This document shows positions 30,816 through 41,545 of a DNA stretch of 64,000 nucleotides, piece after piece. The stretch's first letter is position 1. Each line of letters opens with the position of its first letter. The notes below the pieces were generated by a model. That model searched no databases and was not told where the DNA came from. It worked only from the letters and a program-made list of their open reading frames with translations. Origin of the DNA: Gari tellinella (taxonomy: Eukaryota; Mollusca; Bivalvia; Cardiida; Psammobiidae); assembly GCA_922989275.2 (NCBI GenBank), contig OV277858.1, forward strand, positions 100,922,794 through 100,986,793. Direction: 5' to 3'. A program made the translations under genes and the position numbers.

Positions 30816-31487
30816 GCAGTATTCAAAGGTTTCCTGAGTTTTAAAGAGCTAACGATGTCTAGGTGCTCCACCCATAGCTTTCCGGTTTATCCCAGGCCGG
30901 TTTCCCGTAGGCCATGTGTTTTTGCACACACACAAGACTGCATAAGAAGAGAATTTATATCTGTCACAATGGTCACAACAATATGTCATACAGGCCCAGC
31001 TTAACCCTTTGAACCATGCACATAGACTGTAGACTGTCTGCTCATAAAATGTCCTCTGCTGAAACTCAGGTATTACCCGGTAGCGTTGTTTTCTTTATAG
31101 ATGTATGTGCAGAAGTAGAGAATTAAATGAAGTAACAAGCCTTAGTTTACCAGTACATAAAGATGACCAAAGAGACATTTACAGCTATTAGATCTAATTA
31201 TCTCGATAATGATGCATTAATTCATGTCTGTATAGAAAGTTGAACTATTTTTTTCAGTGGAGAAATAAGTCAAAAAATTTAAAATGAGTATCTATAATGG
31301 AGTAAATGGTTAACCTGTGGGGACCCTGAGTATACTCAAGGATAAAGAATTCTAACAGTTCTAACAACAGTCTTTTTGTCATTTCATTTAATTGCATTTG
31401 AAAAGTAATAATTTGTACATCAAAACTTGTGTACAGCACGGCAACCATTCAATATAGAAACATATATCTCTAAAGACAGATTACTGC
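30816..31487. other. Unique-looking sequence with an A-end fragment
   Basis: 31240-31310 (TTCAGTGGAGAAATAAGTCA to GGAGTAAATGGTTAA) is the right third of a TTAA-A copy. A 75-codon plus-strand frame at 30777-31004 overlaps it by composition only and has no support. Confidence 0.45.
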
Positions 31488-31634
31488 TTAACTCATTACA
31501 TGAATACACCATTTTACGCCTTTGATTTATTCCTAGTCATTGAAGAAATATATTCATGAATACCATAGGGTTTAATGCAGAAATGAAGAGTTTGATTTTT
31601 TAAATAAACTCTCCTTATGATCTGGAGCCCTGAA
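31488..31634. mobile_element. Fused fragments of TTAA-A and hAT-F
   Basis: The left terminal third of A (TTACATGAATACACCATTTT) runs at about 31560 straight into the right half of F (ACCATAGGGTTTAATGCAGA to TCTGGAGCCCTG). One replaced the other or a deletion joined them. Confidence 0.65.
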
Positions 31635-31779
31635 GGCCAAATAAGGTCATAAATATTCTGACTTATTCAGATCCTCACTGACAGTTAAAATTTTGATTAA
31701 ACTGAGAGATAATATTGATTCACTCGATCTGCTAGCAAATCCCAGTCTCAGAGGATCTTAGCCCTATACGTATATACCT

Positions 31780-31978
31780 CACAGCAAGTTTCTAGTTCTG
31801 AATACAGGCGACTACTAAAAGCGGGTTGAAAATAAACTGCTTAATGCTACCTCCTGTTAGAATATAGAAAATTTTCTTATGATAATTATTATTTTCATGA
31901 TCATAATATAAAATGGAACTATTTAATGAAGGAATAAATTAAAGGCTTAAAATGCATATTTATAGAGTAATGGGTTAA
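31780..31978. mobile_element. TTAA-A MITE, worn
   Basis: CTCACAGCAAGTTTCTAGTT to TATAGAGTAATGGGTTAA. The hairpin has collapsed to GCGGGTTGAAAATAAACTGC. Confidence 0.75.
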
Positions 31979-32247
31979 TGACAGAGCTTAATTTATTGTA
32001 CTTATAATCATTGTCTATTACACCTTACAAAAGGGTGTAACAGACAAATGTTATATTTGATCTATGACTGACTCTGACTTCTGATCACTGCGGTCACATG
32101 ATGGCAGTGTCGTCACATGACAAGACCTTTCACATCATCTTTCAAATGACCATGTGCCCCACCTTTCTACTGAATGGATGATGCTGATGTCAAGACAGGA
32201 CAAGCTCATTTATCATGATGGGGTCCTTCAGTATACTCCCTACAAGT

Positions 32248-32480
32248 TAAACATTTACTCCATTATAGGTACTCATATTAATGTACTTGATTTATTCCTC
32301 AACCGAAGAAAATTATTTAGTTCCACTTTATACTGTCATGAACATGCATGCATGCACCATAAGAAATATTTGTTGTATCCTAGCAGATGTAGCATAACGC
32401 TGGCTGAAAGTAAAGCATTCTGCTTAATTTTAACCTGCTTTGAATAAGTGGTAACCTGTCTTCAAATAGAACCAGGCTAT
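32248..32480. mobile_element. TTAA-A MITE, worn
   Basis: TTAAACATTTACTCCATTAT to AGAACCAGGCTATTTAAG. Half of the hairpin is deleted (GCTGGCTGAAAGTAAAGCAT). Confidence 0.7.
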
Positions 32481-32510
32481 TTAAGAGTATATATGATTGA
32501 TACAGCAAAT

Positions 32511-32690
32511 GTTAATTCTGAACACTGAGTTTTATTTTCATCTGCAACAGTTCTAAAATTAGAATTTTTACAAAATTCTCTTCAAAATCAGATCAGAGAG
32601 TCAAACAGTATTAATACTGATTAGACACCGAGTTACTTGGTATCTCATGCTGAAGCAAAACTGTTTGCAATGGTAATCATAATTTTAAAT
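32511..32690. mobile_element. TTAA-C MITE, worn
   Basis: TTAATTCTGAACACTGAG, TTCATCTGCAACAGTTC, CAAACAGTATTAATACTGAT, AAAACTGTTTGCAATGGTAA. Confidence 0.65.
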
Positions 32691-32744
32691 TGCTTTCTGA
32701 ATTATTTGTTTTTCATGCATTAAGTAACCACCATGGTTTAACAC

Positions 32745-32950
32745 CATACTTGTGAGAATTTCATGAATTGTTCATGAATAGTTCATGAACCTGTTCATGA
32801 ACAAATTCAGGAATGTGTATCAACAACAAATGAGACACATGCAACTAATTCATAGACTTAAATGTTCATGAACATTTCTTTCCAGATGATGATTAATTAA
32901 AAGTTATTCATGAATGTTCATGAATGGTTCATGAGTGGTTCATGAACTGA
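32745..32950. repeat. TTCATGAA palindrome cluster
   Basis: GTTCATGAAnn-type units recur about eight times in two groups (32760-32805 and 32905-32945). Each unit is a short palindrome, and the groups face one another across about 100 bp. Confidence 0.8.
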
Positions 32951-32994
32951 TGAACATGTGCTCAAAGGGGCAAATGGCCTTGGTGTTCTATCAA

Positions 32995-33250
32995 TTAACC
33001 CATTACCCCATAAATACGACTTTTAATCCCTCTAATTTATTCCTCAACTTAAGAAAGAATATAGTTCCAAATTATATAGTCATGAATATGTATTATAAGA
33101 AATATTTTCTATATCTGAACAGATGATAGCTTAAAGCAGGCTGAAAGTAAAGCAGAATGTGCCTTAAGACACATTCTGCTTTACTTTCAACATGCTTTAA
33201 GTAGTAACCTGTCTTCAAAACTAGAAACAGTCTATGGGGTAATGAGTTAA
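32995..33250. mobile_element. TTAA-A MITE, intact
   Basis: TTAACCCATTACCCCATAAA to TCTATGGGGTAATGAGTTAA. Hairpin loop TGTGCCTTAAGACACA. A lone right end of another copy (TATAGGGTAAGGGGTTAA) follows at 33305-33322. Confidence 0.92.
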
Positions 33251-33517
33251 GGTGTCCCTTCAAAAAGACTGACTTCATATATCAGTCAGATTACGCACTG
33301 GTTGCTATAGGGTAAGGGGTTAACTCATCTGCTGTTGAGATAGTACAACATCACTAATGTGCACGACCATTGCTGCAATGTGTTTTAATGTTTCCCTCTG
33401 ACTCATTTATAATACCCATCAGCAAACAAAACTGCAGCAAAACAAACTCAAAATGGTTTTGAACAACCCGAGGAGATTTGTACATGTTTTAGACATGCAA
33501 TAATTTATCAACTTGTA

Positions 33518-33732
33518 AACTCCTTGCATGCTGATAAAAAAAAACTTTTTCTCCAACAAATGTTGCCTGCTACTGTTCTAAAATCAAATTGTTAAAAATT
33601 TCTTTATAAAACAAGTCAGAGTGTCAAACAGTTTGGAACCTGATGAGACGCCGCATGACGCGGCGTCTCATCAGGATCCAAACTGTTTGCACAGATAATC
33701 ATGATTATGTCGCTAGCATGCACAGAGTGAAA
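33518..33732. mobile_element. TTAA-C MITE with a perfect GC-rich hairpin
   Basis: GTAAACTCCTTGCATGCTGA to GCTAGCATGCACAGAGTGAA. Core GATGAGACGCCGCATGACGCGGCGTCTCATC is exact (positions about 33643-33672). Confidence 0.85.
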
Positions 33733-33772
33733 CCACATGCTGACAATCATGATTTGGCAAATAGTTTTTTAC

Positions 33773-33807
33773 CTGCATAAAAGCCAGGTAATTTAAGAAT
33801 GTTCTGT
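33773..33807 (-). CDS. Candidate 35-bp microexon (RTFLNYLAFMQ)
   Basis: Minus strand: the acceptor ATGACCTCCTACAG is strong with a nearby branch-like TTTAAAATGAC, and the donor ATGCAG|GTAAAA is fair. Two frames are open: (x)RTFLNYLAFMQ ending in phase 0, or QNILKLPGFYA ending with one extra base. It sits between two C elements in otherwise unique sequence. By-eye microexon calls of this size have a high false-positive rate. Confidence 0.3.
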
Positions 33808-33879
33808 CTGTAGGAGGTCATTTTAAATGTTTACCGGGTATGCAATAAATGGGTCAGAAGATTTTTTAAAATCATTAGA

Positions 33880-34061
33880 TCTTTGACCATTTAGTAATCT
33901 TCTTGTCTGCAACAGTTGCCATCTGCAACTTACTGCATTATAAGATTTTGTTAACATTTCTTTCGAATTACATTTAGAGTTTCAGATAGGCTGGATCCAA
34001 GCTACATGTGTATTTGCAAGTGTTTAACACGGACTCACCGTTGGCATGAAAAGAATTAAAG
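33880..34061. mobile_element. TTAA-C MITE, eroded
   Basis: AATCATTAGATCTTTGACCA, CTTGTCTGCAACAGTTGCC, ending TTGGCATGAAAAGAATTAA. The central hairpin is mostly deleted. Confidence 0.65.
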
Positions 34062-34350
34062 CAAACTCTCGCCTTACTTTGCACTAATATAAACAGAATG
34101 GATTGAGAACAGATACATGTATGTCACAAAATAATTCATATTCATATTCATGTTCTTTTGGATCTTGTTCATTTGAAAGAGGTAAACAAGAAATTATTTG
34201 TAAATTTCCCGACAATAGCTCATTTCATACTCAAAATATTGAGCTGAAAACATTTTTCCTTTGTTTGCAATAGTGACCTTGACCTTGACACGAATACACC
34301 CATCTGCAATCTGACGGCATTTTCATATCAGCTATCTACATGTTACTATA

Positions 34351-34590
34351 AACCCTTTACTCCATGGCATGTTCCTAGTATTGTAGATAGGTATTAGGTG
34401 ATCACTCAAAGCAGGTTGAAAGTAAAGCAGAATACAGACACATTCTGCTATACTTTCAACCTACTTTAAGCTATTATCTGCTGGAATATAGAAAACATTT
34501 CTTACAATACATATTCATGACTGCATGACTGTATAAATTGGAACTATTTTTTTCAGCGGAGGTACAAATTACGTGTGTAAAAATGCATAA
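34351..34590. mobile_element. TTAA-A MITE, right end lost
   Basis: AAACCCTTTACTCCATGGCA through GTGTGTAAAAATGCATAA. The hairpin loop is shortened (AGAATACAGACACATTCT). Confidence 0.8.
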
Positions 34591-34619
34591 CACCATCTTT
34601 TGAATGTTTACTAAATTAC

Positions 34620-34876
34620 AAGAATTAAAAGGACCGTAATGCTAAATTCTCATGTTTTGCTTTTGATGATATTACTTGTTGAAGCATAAGCCATATCACT
34701 TACTTTAATTGTGATCATGAAGCGAGTTTGTAACACAAGCTACAAACACTCATGTCCCCAGCCAACAGGTAATGAAATCTCTTAATGAGCTCATTTTCAG
34801 AAATTACAGTCATCTAAAGTACATTCAGTTTTGTGTTCAGCTACCATTTAAGAGAAGATCAGTACTTAGGGTAGTT
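34620..34876. other. Unique-looking intronic sequence
   Basis: Nothing supportable seen. Confidence 0.4.
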
Positions 34877-35214
34877 TTAACCCATTTACCAAATAAATAC
34901 GCCTTTCTTATAATGCATATATTCTATTCCTCCACTGAGAGAAAATAACTCCACTGAATTGATACAGGCATGAATATGCACCATAAGAAATGTTTTCTAT
35001 ATCCTAACAGATGTTTTCTATATACTAACAGATGGTAACTGAAAGCATGCTGAAAGTAAAGCAAAATGTGCCCAAGGCTTTACTTTCAGCCTGTTGTAAG
35101 CTATCATATGCTAGGATATCGAACATATTAATGATACATTTTCTTATATAAAGTGGAAATATTTTCTATAGAAGAGGAACAAATTGAAGGCAAAAAAGGT
35201 GGATAATGGGTTAA
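34877..35214. mobile_element. TTAA-A chimeric double copy
   Basis: TTAACCCATTTACCAAATAA to GGTGGATAATGGGTTAA, about 338 bp. The left half is in reverse orientation and the right half in forward orientation, so both outer ends are of the same (ATACGCC / GGCAAAAAAGG) type. A 20-bp block CTATATCCTAACAGATGTTT is doubled at 34990-35035. It looks like recombination between inverted copies. Confidence 0.75.
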
Positions 35215-35308
35215 CACAATAACGATGGTAAAGCAGCCAAACATATTGTTTCTATAAAAGAAAGGGTTTATGAATTGAGTTCCTATGCATTGACATTTGC
35301 ATAGTGGT

Positions 35309-35562
35309 TTAACCCATTAAATACACCTTTTTACTCCATTTATTTATTCCTCCATTACAGAAAATAGTTCCATTTCATATATAGTCATGAATATGTGTCA
35401 TATTAGAAATACTTTCAACATCCATGTACATGCCATGGTAGCTTAAATTAGGCTGTAAGTAAAGCAGAATGTGCCTTAGGGCGCATTCTGCTTTACTTTC
35501 AACCTGATTTAAGTGATCACCTGTCTTCAAAACAAGAAACAGACAATGGGGTAATGGGTTAA
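35309..35562. mobile_element. TTAA-A MITE, intact
   Basis: TTAACCCATTAAATACACCT to AATGGGGTAATGGGTTAA. The left terminal repeat lacks the ACCCCATA part. Confidence 0.9.
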
Positions 35563-35649
35563 ATTGCACTGTTACAATATATGGAAGTGTGCTTAGCATC
35601 AGACCATTCTAATGATGTAAGAACATGCTAAACACACTTCCTTATAATC

Positions 35650-35900
35650 TACAGTACAAGTCTCGCAATGTTTAAAGAATCCGCGGTCCGTCGCAATTTC
35701 AGCGACCGCGGACGGGCGTATTTGTCCGTCATGATATTTGAGGTATTCCGCAGTCCATCGCGGATAGTGATGGGTCCGTGATGGGTCTGTGATGGTGTCT
35801 CACCGGGGTTCTCGCCGCCGGACGCGATCGTTATCACCGCGGATCGTGGTGATATCGTCACGGACCGCGGTGCACCACTGCGGATCGCGCTGGTCCATAC
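35650..35900. mobile_element. Left GC-rich terminal segment of the 7.4-kb unit
   Basis: After the 27-bp end come CCGCGGTCCG, GACCGCGGACGG, ATCACCGCGGATCGTGGTGA and GTCACGGACCGCGGTG, a set of interlocking palindromes. Confidence 0.7.
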
Positions 35901-36297
35901 CTGGATTGATATTTTGTTTCCTTGGTTAATTTCCACAGCCTATTTGCTCCTATATTGCGCACAATAAAAGGTGTTCAATATATGAAATAAATCATTCGAA
36001 AAAAGTTCATTGTGGCTTATTTCCAACCGAAACCGTTCTGCATTCGACAAGCATCTATTTGTTTGGCGTGTTTGATTTATGTTTACAGAACCTGATTGTG
36101 AATTGTCTGGTTCTGTTCGGAAAAATACGATGTGCAATATTCGAGTCTATTTTCTACTTAAGTGTTGCCAAAAATTTATTTCTGATAAAGAAACACGGTA
36201 CAACCGATTATCCAACAGCAAAAACAGCCTTTATGATGTTTCAACTTTGCATACACGCGTATGCCATTTTGGCTCTATATATAGTAAAGTTCCACTT

Positions 36298-36528
36298 TTA
36301 ACCCTTTCATGATCAAATTATTCGGGAGAATTTTACCCCTTCATCGCTTTATTGTCGTCTGCTTCAATGTTGTTTTTTCTGCAATACACATTTCAAAGAT
36401 ATATTTAATGTTGTATGACCTTATAAATGTCGATACGACAGTCAAACTGTGTGGGTCCTAATTACGTCTGATCAGGCCCCAACTAGTTACAAACGCGCTT
36501 TAAAGCGTCATTGAGAGTGAAAGGGTTA
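36298..36528. mobile_element. TTAA-ended MITE, C-related subfamily
   Basis: TTAACCCTTTCATGATCAAA to TGAGAGTGAAAGGGTTA. It contains GTCGTCTGCTTCAATG and a worn core CAAACTGTGTGGGTCC ... GTCTGATCAGGCCCC. Confidence 0.7.
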
Positions 36529-36933
36529 TAAGTAAATCGATTTTACGGTTTCAATTTCACATCAGTCTAAATATTAGTATCATAAATCTCCTGAAAACTA
36601 TTCCCAAAATCTGTGAGTCCGCATTAGTCTTCTATGATTCCTGTATATATTTAGCCTACATAATTATCTGACTTGCAGACGAAATAACTTTGAGAGTTTA
36701 TTATGTCATAGTGGGACTCATTTATAATGGAAGTGAAAGGATTAAAGAATAATTATCATTTATTCTAAACTTAAAATACGTCACTCTAACGCAAACATTC
36801 TTTCTTTTTAAACGGATATTTCTTAATTTAAATGCCCACTAGTCTTAAATACCAGACGCTTCAAATAAAAGCAATATAAAGACAATACTGAATCTTAAAA
36901 TGTCTTTTTCTAAACATTGCATGTAATCGAATT
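36529..36933. other. Unique-looking sequence with a C-like trace
   Basis: 36680-36740 (TTGCAGACGAAATAAC ... AGTGAAAGGATTAA) resembles a family C end. Otherwise nothing is supported. Confidence 0.4.
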
Positions 36934-37162
36934 ATACTGTGGAGAAAATGTTATTATTTCCCAATAAACGCGTTTACGCTAAAACAAGTATTTCCATTGC
37001 AAACAAATTGGAGCCAGATTAGAATAGACGCCGGGTTACCCGGCGTCTGATTAGGCTCCAAACTATAACAAAGTTGTCATTACATGTATATGCATTCAAG
37101 TGTTTTGCGTTCGCGTTTCGTTTGCGTTTAAACGGGAAAGTATAAACGTTTTGTCCATTGTA
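36934..37162. mobile_element. TA-M MITE, copy 1
   Basis: TACTGTGGAGAAAATGTTAT to ACGTTTTGTCCATTGTA. The interior GCGTTTACGCTAAAAC, core GCAAACAAATTGGAGCCAGA and hairpin GACGCCGGGTTACCCGGCGTC are shared, inverted, with 37699-37949. Confidence 0.85.
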
Positions 37163-37698
37163 AATGTAACAGAATTTGGTCATTTACAAGCTTACTAAAA
37201 ACTCGTCACATCGAATCCTGTTACCATACAAACCCCGGACTAGAGAGATTCTTAAGCAGTATATTGGTGATGGGGTTTAAAAACAACATTTTAAACAGTT
37301 TTTATTGAATGACGTTTTAAAAATGTGGCAACTAAATGCAGGATGGCTTTAAGACAGGTAGCAGCCAATTGCAGATGAGCAGTAATTTAGCAAGCTCTGT
37401 TGTACTGTTGCGATCAACCACCTGCCTTAATGACTATTTAAGCCTGTTATTGTATCCTTTGTAAGCAGATAGAATAAATATATTTCGGACGGAAAATTGA
37501 TTTCGCCGGTTACACACATGGGAAACTGAAGGAGCTTCCTGCCTTACTTTTACCTAACTGTAAGCAGTAACCTGTCCTAAACACCTAATAATTAACACAG
37601 TTTTAGGGGGGCGGGGGAGGGAAGCGGGAAAGAAATAACTGTTTTAGTAGCTTATTCATAAAGATTAATAAATGCAGATAAATTTGACATTCGCTGCA
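37163..37698. other. Sequence between the two TA-M copies
   Basis: Contains a worn D-type trace (CAGGTAGCAGCCAATTGC; GCTTCCTGCCTTACTTTTAC) and a G-rich run GGGGGGGCGGGGGAGGG at about 37603-37620. No exon is seen. Confidence 0.4.
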
Positions 37699-37949
37699 GA
37701 CAGTGGAGAATACGTTATTTTTTCCCGTTTAAACGCAAACGAAACGCAATCGCAAGGCACTAAAACGTAGAAAATGTCAAGTTCTACATAATTCTAACAA
37801 TTCCTTTTTATCTGAGTGGCAAACAGTTTTGAGCCTGATCAGACGCTGGGTAACCCAGCCTCTGATCTGACTCCAAACTGTTTGCAATTGAAATAAACGT
37901 TTTAGCGTAAACGCGTTTATTGGGAAAGAATAATACATTCTCCACTGTA
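37699..37949. mobile_element. TA-M MITE, copy 2, inverted to copy 1
   Basis: CAGTGGAGAATACGTTATTT to AATACATTCTCCACTGTA. It shares CCCGTTTAAACGCAAACGAA and TTTAGCGTAAACGCGTTTAT with copy 1 in opposite orientation. Core GAGCCTGATCAGACGCTGGG. Confidence 0.88.
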
Positions 37950-38580
37950 CGTCACCACAAAAAGGAGCCGATGGTGATCGGGGCTGCAAGGATCACATGG
38001 CTTTGGGCGGACGTTTAGCATAATCCCTTAGCCTGCCGAGTGCAGCGTCTTTAATTTTTGCAAACAGTTCGGATCCTACAGAAGACCGTAACTCCTAGTA
38101 AGGGTTAAACCTGACTAACTCTCATTTTCTGTTTTTCTTCAGCGAAATAAAGCAACGAATCTTATTTCAGTTATTTTCCAAACATTTTAGAAGCGGGTGA
38201 TAATTCAGCATAATGAGGGCCAAAGTAAAGTGTCAAACATTAAAACAACACTTTGGGTGTTCTACACCGGAAACGACGACCCTGGCGTTCCAGCGCAGGG
38301 GGTTAGATAACAAAACCCGACAATCAAAAATGAAAGTGCCGCCTTCAATCAACAAGATGTTACAGCTCAATGGCTCCGTCTTAAAAAAATTAGAATTGTT
38401 GGAAAACGACTGATTTTGCTGTCACCAGGCTTTCTACATTTTTTGTCATCTGCATTAAGTTACCCGTTATGCAAATTGGTGACAACTTAATGCCGAGCAA
38501 TAGTCATGCGGAACATTTTGCAGACATATGGCAGCAAATCGAAGGTCATTCAGAGCTATCTGTATTAATTCTTATCTGCA
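37950..38580. other. Intronic sequence, partly C-like
   Basis: 38020-38110 (CCCTTAGCCTGCCGAGTG, GCAAACAGTTCGGATCCTAC) is a C-type end plus half core. The 66-codon plus frame at 38213-38413 has no recognisable motif and is not supported. Confidence 0.4.
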
Positions 38581-38832
38581 TTAACCCTTTACCTTATAGA
38601 AGCGACTTTTAGCGCATTCATTTTATTCATCCGCCAAAGAAAATAGTTCCATTTTATACTGTCATGAATATGTACCATAAGAAATATTTTCTATATCCTA
38701 GCAGATAGTAACTTAAAGCAGGCTGAAAGTAAATCAGAATGCGCCATATGGCGCATTCTGCTTTACTTTCAACCTGCTTTAATAGGGCACATATCTTAAC
38801 TACTAGAAACAGGCTATGGGGTAATGGGTTAA
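38581..38832. mobile_element. TTAA-A MITE, intact, AGCGAC subtype
   Basis: TTAACCCTTTACCTTATAGA to GCTATGGGGTAATGGGTTAA. The subterminal string AGAAGCGACTTTTAGCGC defines a subtype shared with 47466 and 59801. Confidence 0.93.
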
Positions 38833-39029
38833 GCTTCCACCGGTCTGTATATATATTTACTCATCATTTATAGTAAATTAAGGTTTTAAAAAGCCTAATT
38901 CCATCATCTCATTTTTTTTTAAAATCATGATTATGTGTGTATATAATCGTATAAACATGTATATGGTAGACTTTTAACTGAAAAGATGAGACTCAACCGT
39001 GATGAGTTGATACACAGGTAGAATTGGTT

Positions 39030-40000
39030 ATCACATTAACCCTATCAAAGAGTACACTCGTCATTTCCTTGCACTGACGGTGTAACTGTGAAAAGTACAC
39101 TTGTCGTGTGCTAACCGTGCAGACCAAGATCAGAGTGTTCATAAAGGAGTGCTCTGGTCCGGATCTGCACTGTTTATGAAAACAATCACATTATCGTAAT
39201 TATTTAACACATTCAACCCTATCGACGAGTATACTCGTTTTTTTAAACTAACTTCTATTGACACAATGGCAACTCGTCTGGACAGCATGTCGTTGATCTC
39301 GCGTTTTTTGTTCGATAAATGGCTTTTTGTTCACGTGACTGTCTTTCTTTAACGTTCCTATATGTTCTGATAGAGGGAACAGTACCATGACGATGGATCA
39401 GCAAGGAATGACTCAGACGGGGCAGAAATGACCAAATCGAATGCCCAAATTCTTGCAAACAGTGTAGACTCGGCTGTCGTACTACAAGTCCCATACTGTT
39501 GTTTTAATACAAAAGCGCCGGTGATACAACAGCAATTGGAAAATTAATAAATTATACATATAAACACACCTTGATAACTATGAAGACCCAGATCAGGGGG
39601 ATCCTAGAGCCCTCTGATCAGTATCTATCCCGTTTAAGGATACGATCACATCGTTATTGGTTCACACATTCAATTGTATCTACGAGTATATATATGTATT
39701 CGTCACTTACTAACAGTGTTACCTATGAAAAGTATACTTGTCGAATGCTAAGCATGTACATGTAGATCCAGATCAGAGGTTTCTTCGAGTCCTCTGATCA
39801 GGATCTACACCGTTTAAGGATACGACCACATATCGTAATTACGTCACACACTTAATCCTATCGACGAATATAATAGTCACTTTCTTACAGTTTACCTATG
39901 ACAAGTGCACTTGTCGTATGCTTAACAGTAAGCATGTAAACCCAGACCAGAGGACTCCTTGTATCTCTGATCAGGATCTGCACCGTTCAATGTACAGAGA
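39030..40000. repeat. Diverged tandem array of B-like units, about 215 bp each
   Basis: Four or five units, each with CCTATCGACGAGTATA-type heads (39052, 39218, 39677, 39857), ACTTGTCGTATGCTAA (39100, 39737, 39908) and a core CAGATCAGAG ... TCTGATCAGGATCT hairpin. One unit (39240-39530) has lost its core and holds unrelated sequence. A TTAA-B relative may have been tandemly amplified. Confidence 0.7.
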
Positions 40001-40480
40001 TGATGGTTTAGTAGTGCACACGGATTTTTTTAAATTTATGATTTATGGCACCCACACAAATTTCATAGCTCAGGGGTGAAAGTGATACACATATCACCAT
40101 AATATATGCCTTTTTGTCGAGAGAAGAAAAATGAAGAGGCAAAATACTTCTTTAAGTTATGTAACATCACAGTTTTTATCAAATTAACTGATTGATGTGT
40201 CAATTAGGCTTTCGTGACCTTCCAGTTTCCAACCAATACCTTCTTTTTCGACCAATCATATGACCCAGATTATCGTAAATGATTTCGTTTAACTCCGCCC
40301 CCAATTAGAAAGCCAATCATAAAAAAATAACGATTTTAACACTGTATGCCATAAATCGCCTTGACAGCTTCTTAATTAACCAGTTAGTCTAGGCACGTGA
40401 TCCACGCAATCGGGGCACTCAATGGGGAAATGTGGCAGATAACGAGTGACACTGAGAGACAGCAATAACGAAGTACTTAC
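40001..40480. other. Unique-looking sequence
   Basis: No repeat ends recognised. A CpG-poor, unremarkable intronic stretch. Confidence 0.4.
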
Positions 40481-40507
40481 ATAATTAATTTGATTGATTT
40501 TTCCTAT
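40481..40507 (-). CDS. Candidate 27-bp microexon (IGKINQINY)
   Basis: Minus strand: ATCTTTATCAATACAG|ATA ... AATTAT|GTAAGTA. It is open in phase 0 with a length divisible by three. The donor is excellent and the acceptor fair. A microexon this small needs transcript support. Confidence 0.2.
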
Positions 40508-41076
40508 CTGTATTGATAAAGATCTATCTCTATACGTATTATGTACATTGTAAGCATGGAGAAATGTGTAATTTCTCCATGATTGTAAGCGATCATCTCA
40601 AAACCAGATAATACATTTTAAATTTAAATGTCATCAACATTATAGTTATTTAGAATGAAAGTAAACGAAAAGTTGTTTAAAAATTTCTAGTAGATCCCTA
40701 TCATACACTGAGTTACAGTCACTAGATAAGTATCTACACCGTTAATTACCACATTTACAAAATAATCTTTTCTAATATATGTATATGACTGATGAAGACT
40801 TTGTTGACTCTTTTAATTCAATAATATAATCTAGTTTTAGAACGTAGTTTGCAAAAGAACGCGAAACCACCTGTTTTTCTTTTTAAAATTTTCACATATG
40901 GATTGGAGATGACAGTAGACATTCAGAATTCCACAATCGCAGATCCAATATGGTGTTTACAGACACGGGTCGTCAGAGATGTATGTTTGCTATTTGTATA
41001 AATTTCTTTATGTATTTGATTGCCGAGAGAGAGAGAGTATGTATAATGGTTATTGGGCACCTGTACACATACTCTG

Positions 41077-41172
41077 TCTCCCTCCCTCGCGCGCTCTCTC
41101 TCTCTATCTCTCTCTCGCTCTCTCTTTTCTCTCTCTCTCTCTCTCTTTGTTTGCTTCTCCCTCTCTCTGGCT
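41077..41172. repeat. (CT)n-rich microsatellite
   Basis: About 95 bp of interrupted CTCTCT, preceded by GAGAGAGAGAG at 41026-41036. Two overlapping plus-strand frames of 77 and 89 codons here are translation of the repeat. Confidence 0.95.
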
Positions 41173-41290
41173 CACTAATGCCCGCTCTCGAAAAAGAATT
41201 TGTATTTGTTAAACTATAGGGGAAGGACCGTCTCTAAGTTGGTAGAATTTGTGGCCCAACCCCATTTTATGTATATAATTGAAATAAAAT

Positions 41291-41545
41291 CAGGACTGCA
41301 ATTTATCCGGATTTTTTCTAAATTTTCGGATATTCTTTCTAGTATGTGGTAGCTCAAAGCAGGCTGAAAGTAAAGAAGAATGCGCCTTAAGGCGCATTCT
41401 GTTTTACCTTCAGCCTACTTTAAGCAGCCACGTGGCAACAAAACTAGAAACAGGCGATGGGGAACAGGAAAGATTCGTAAAATCGCACTTTGAAAATGCT
41501 AATTTGAAAATCTTAGGAATTTTATGTCAACTTATGGCAGCCCTG
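41291..41545. mobile_element. hAT-G MITE carrying a TTAA-A core, copy 2
   Basis: CAGGACTGCAATTTATCCGG to CTTATGGCAGCCCTG. The interior TATGTGGTAGCTCAAAGCAG through AACTAGAAACAGGCGATGGG matches the copy at 8441 and TTAA-A alike. Confidence 0.87.

Noticed and set aside
35649..35936. 95-codon minus frame in GC-rich sequence
   Set aside because: It follows the palindromic terminal segment of the putative 7.4-kb unit; the GC-rich repeats lower stop frequency.
41026..41219. 77- and 89-codon plus-strand frames
   Set aside because: Translation of a CT microsatellite (Ser/Leu repeats).
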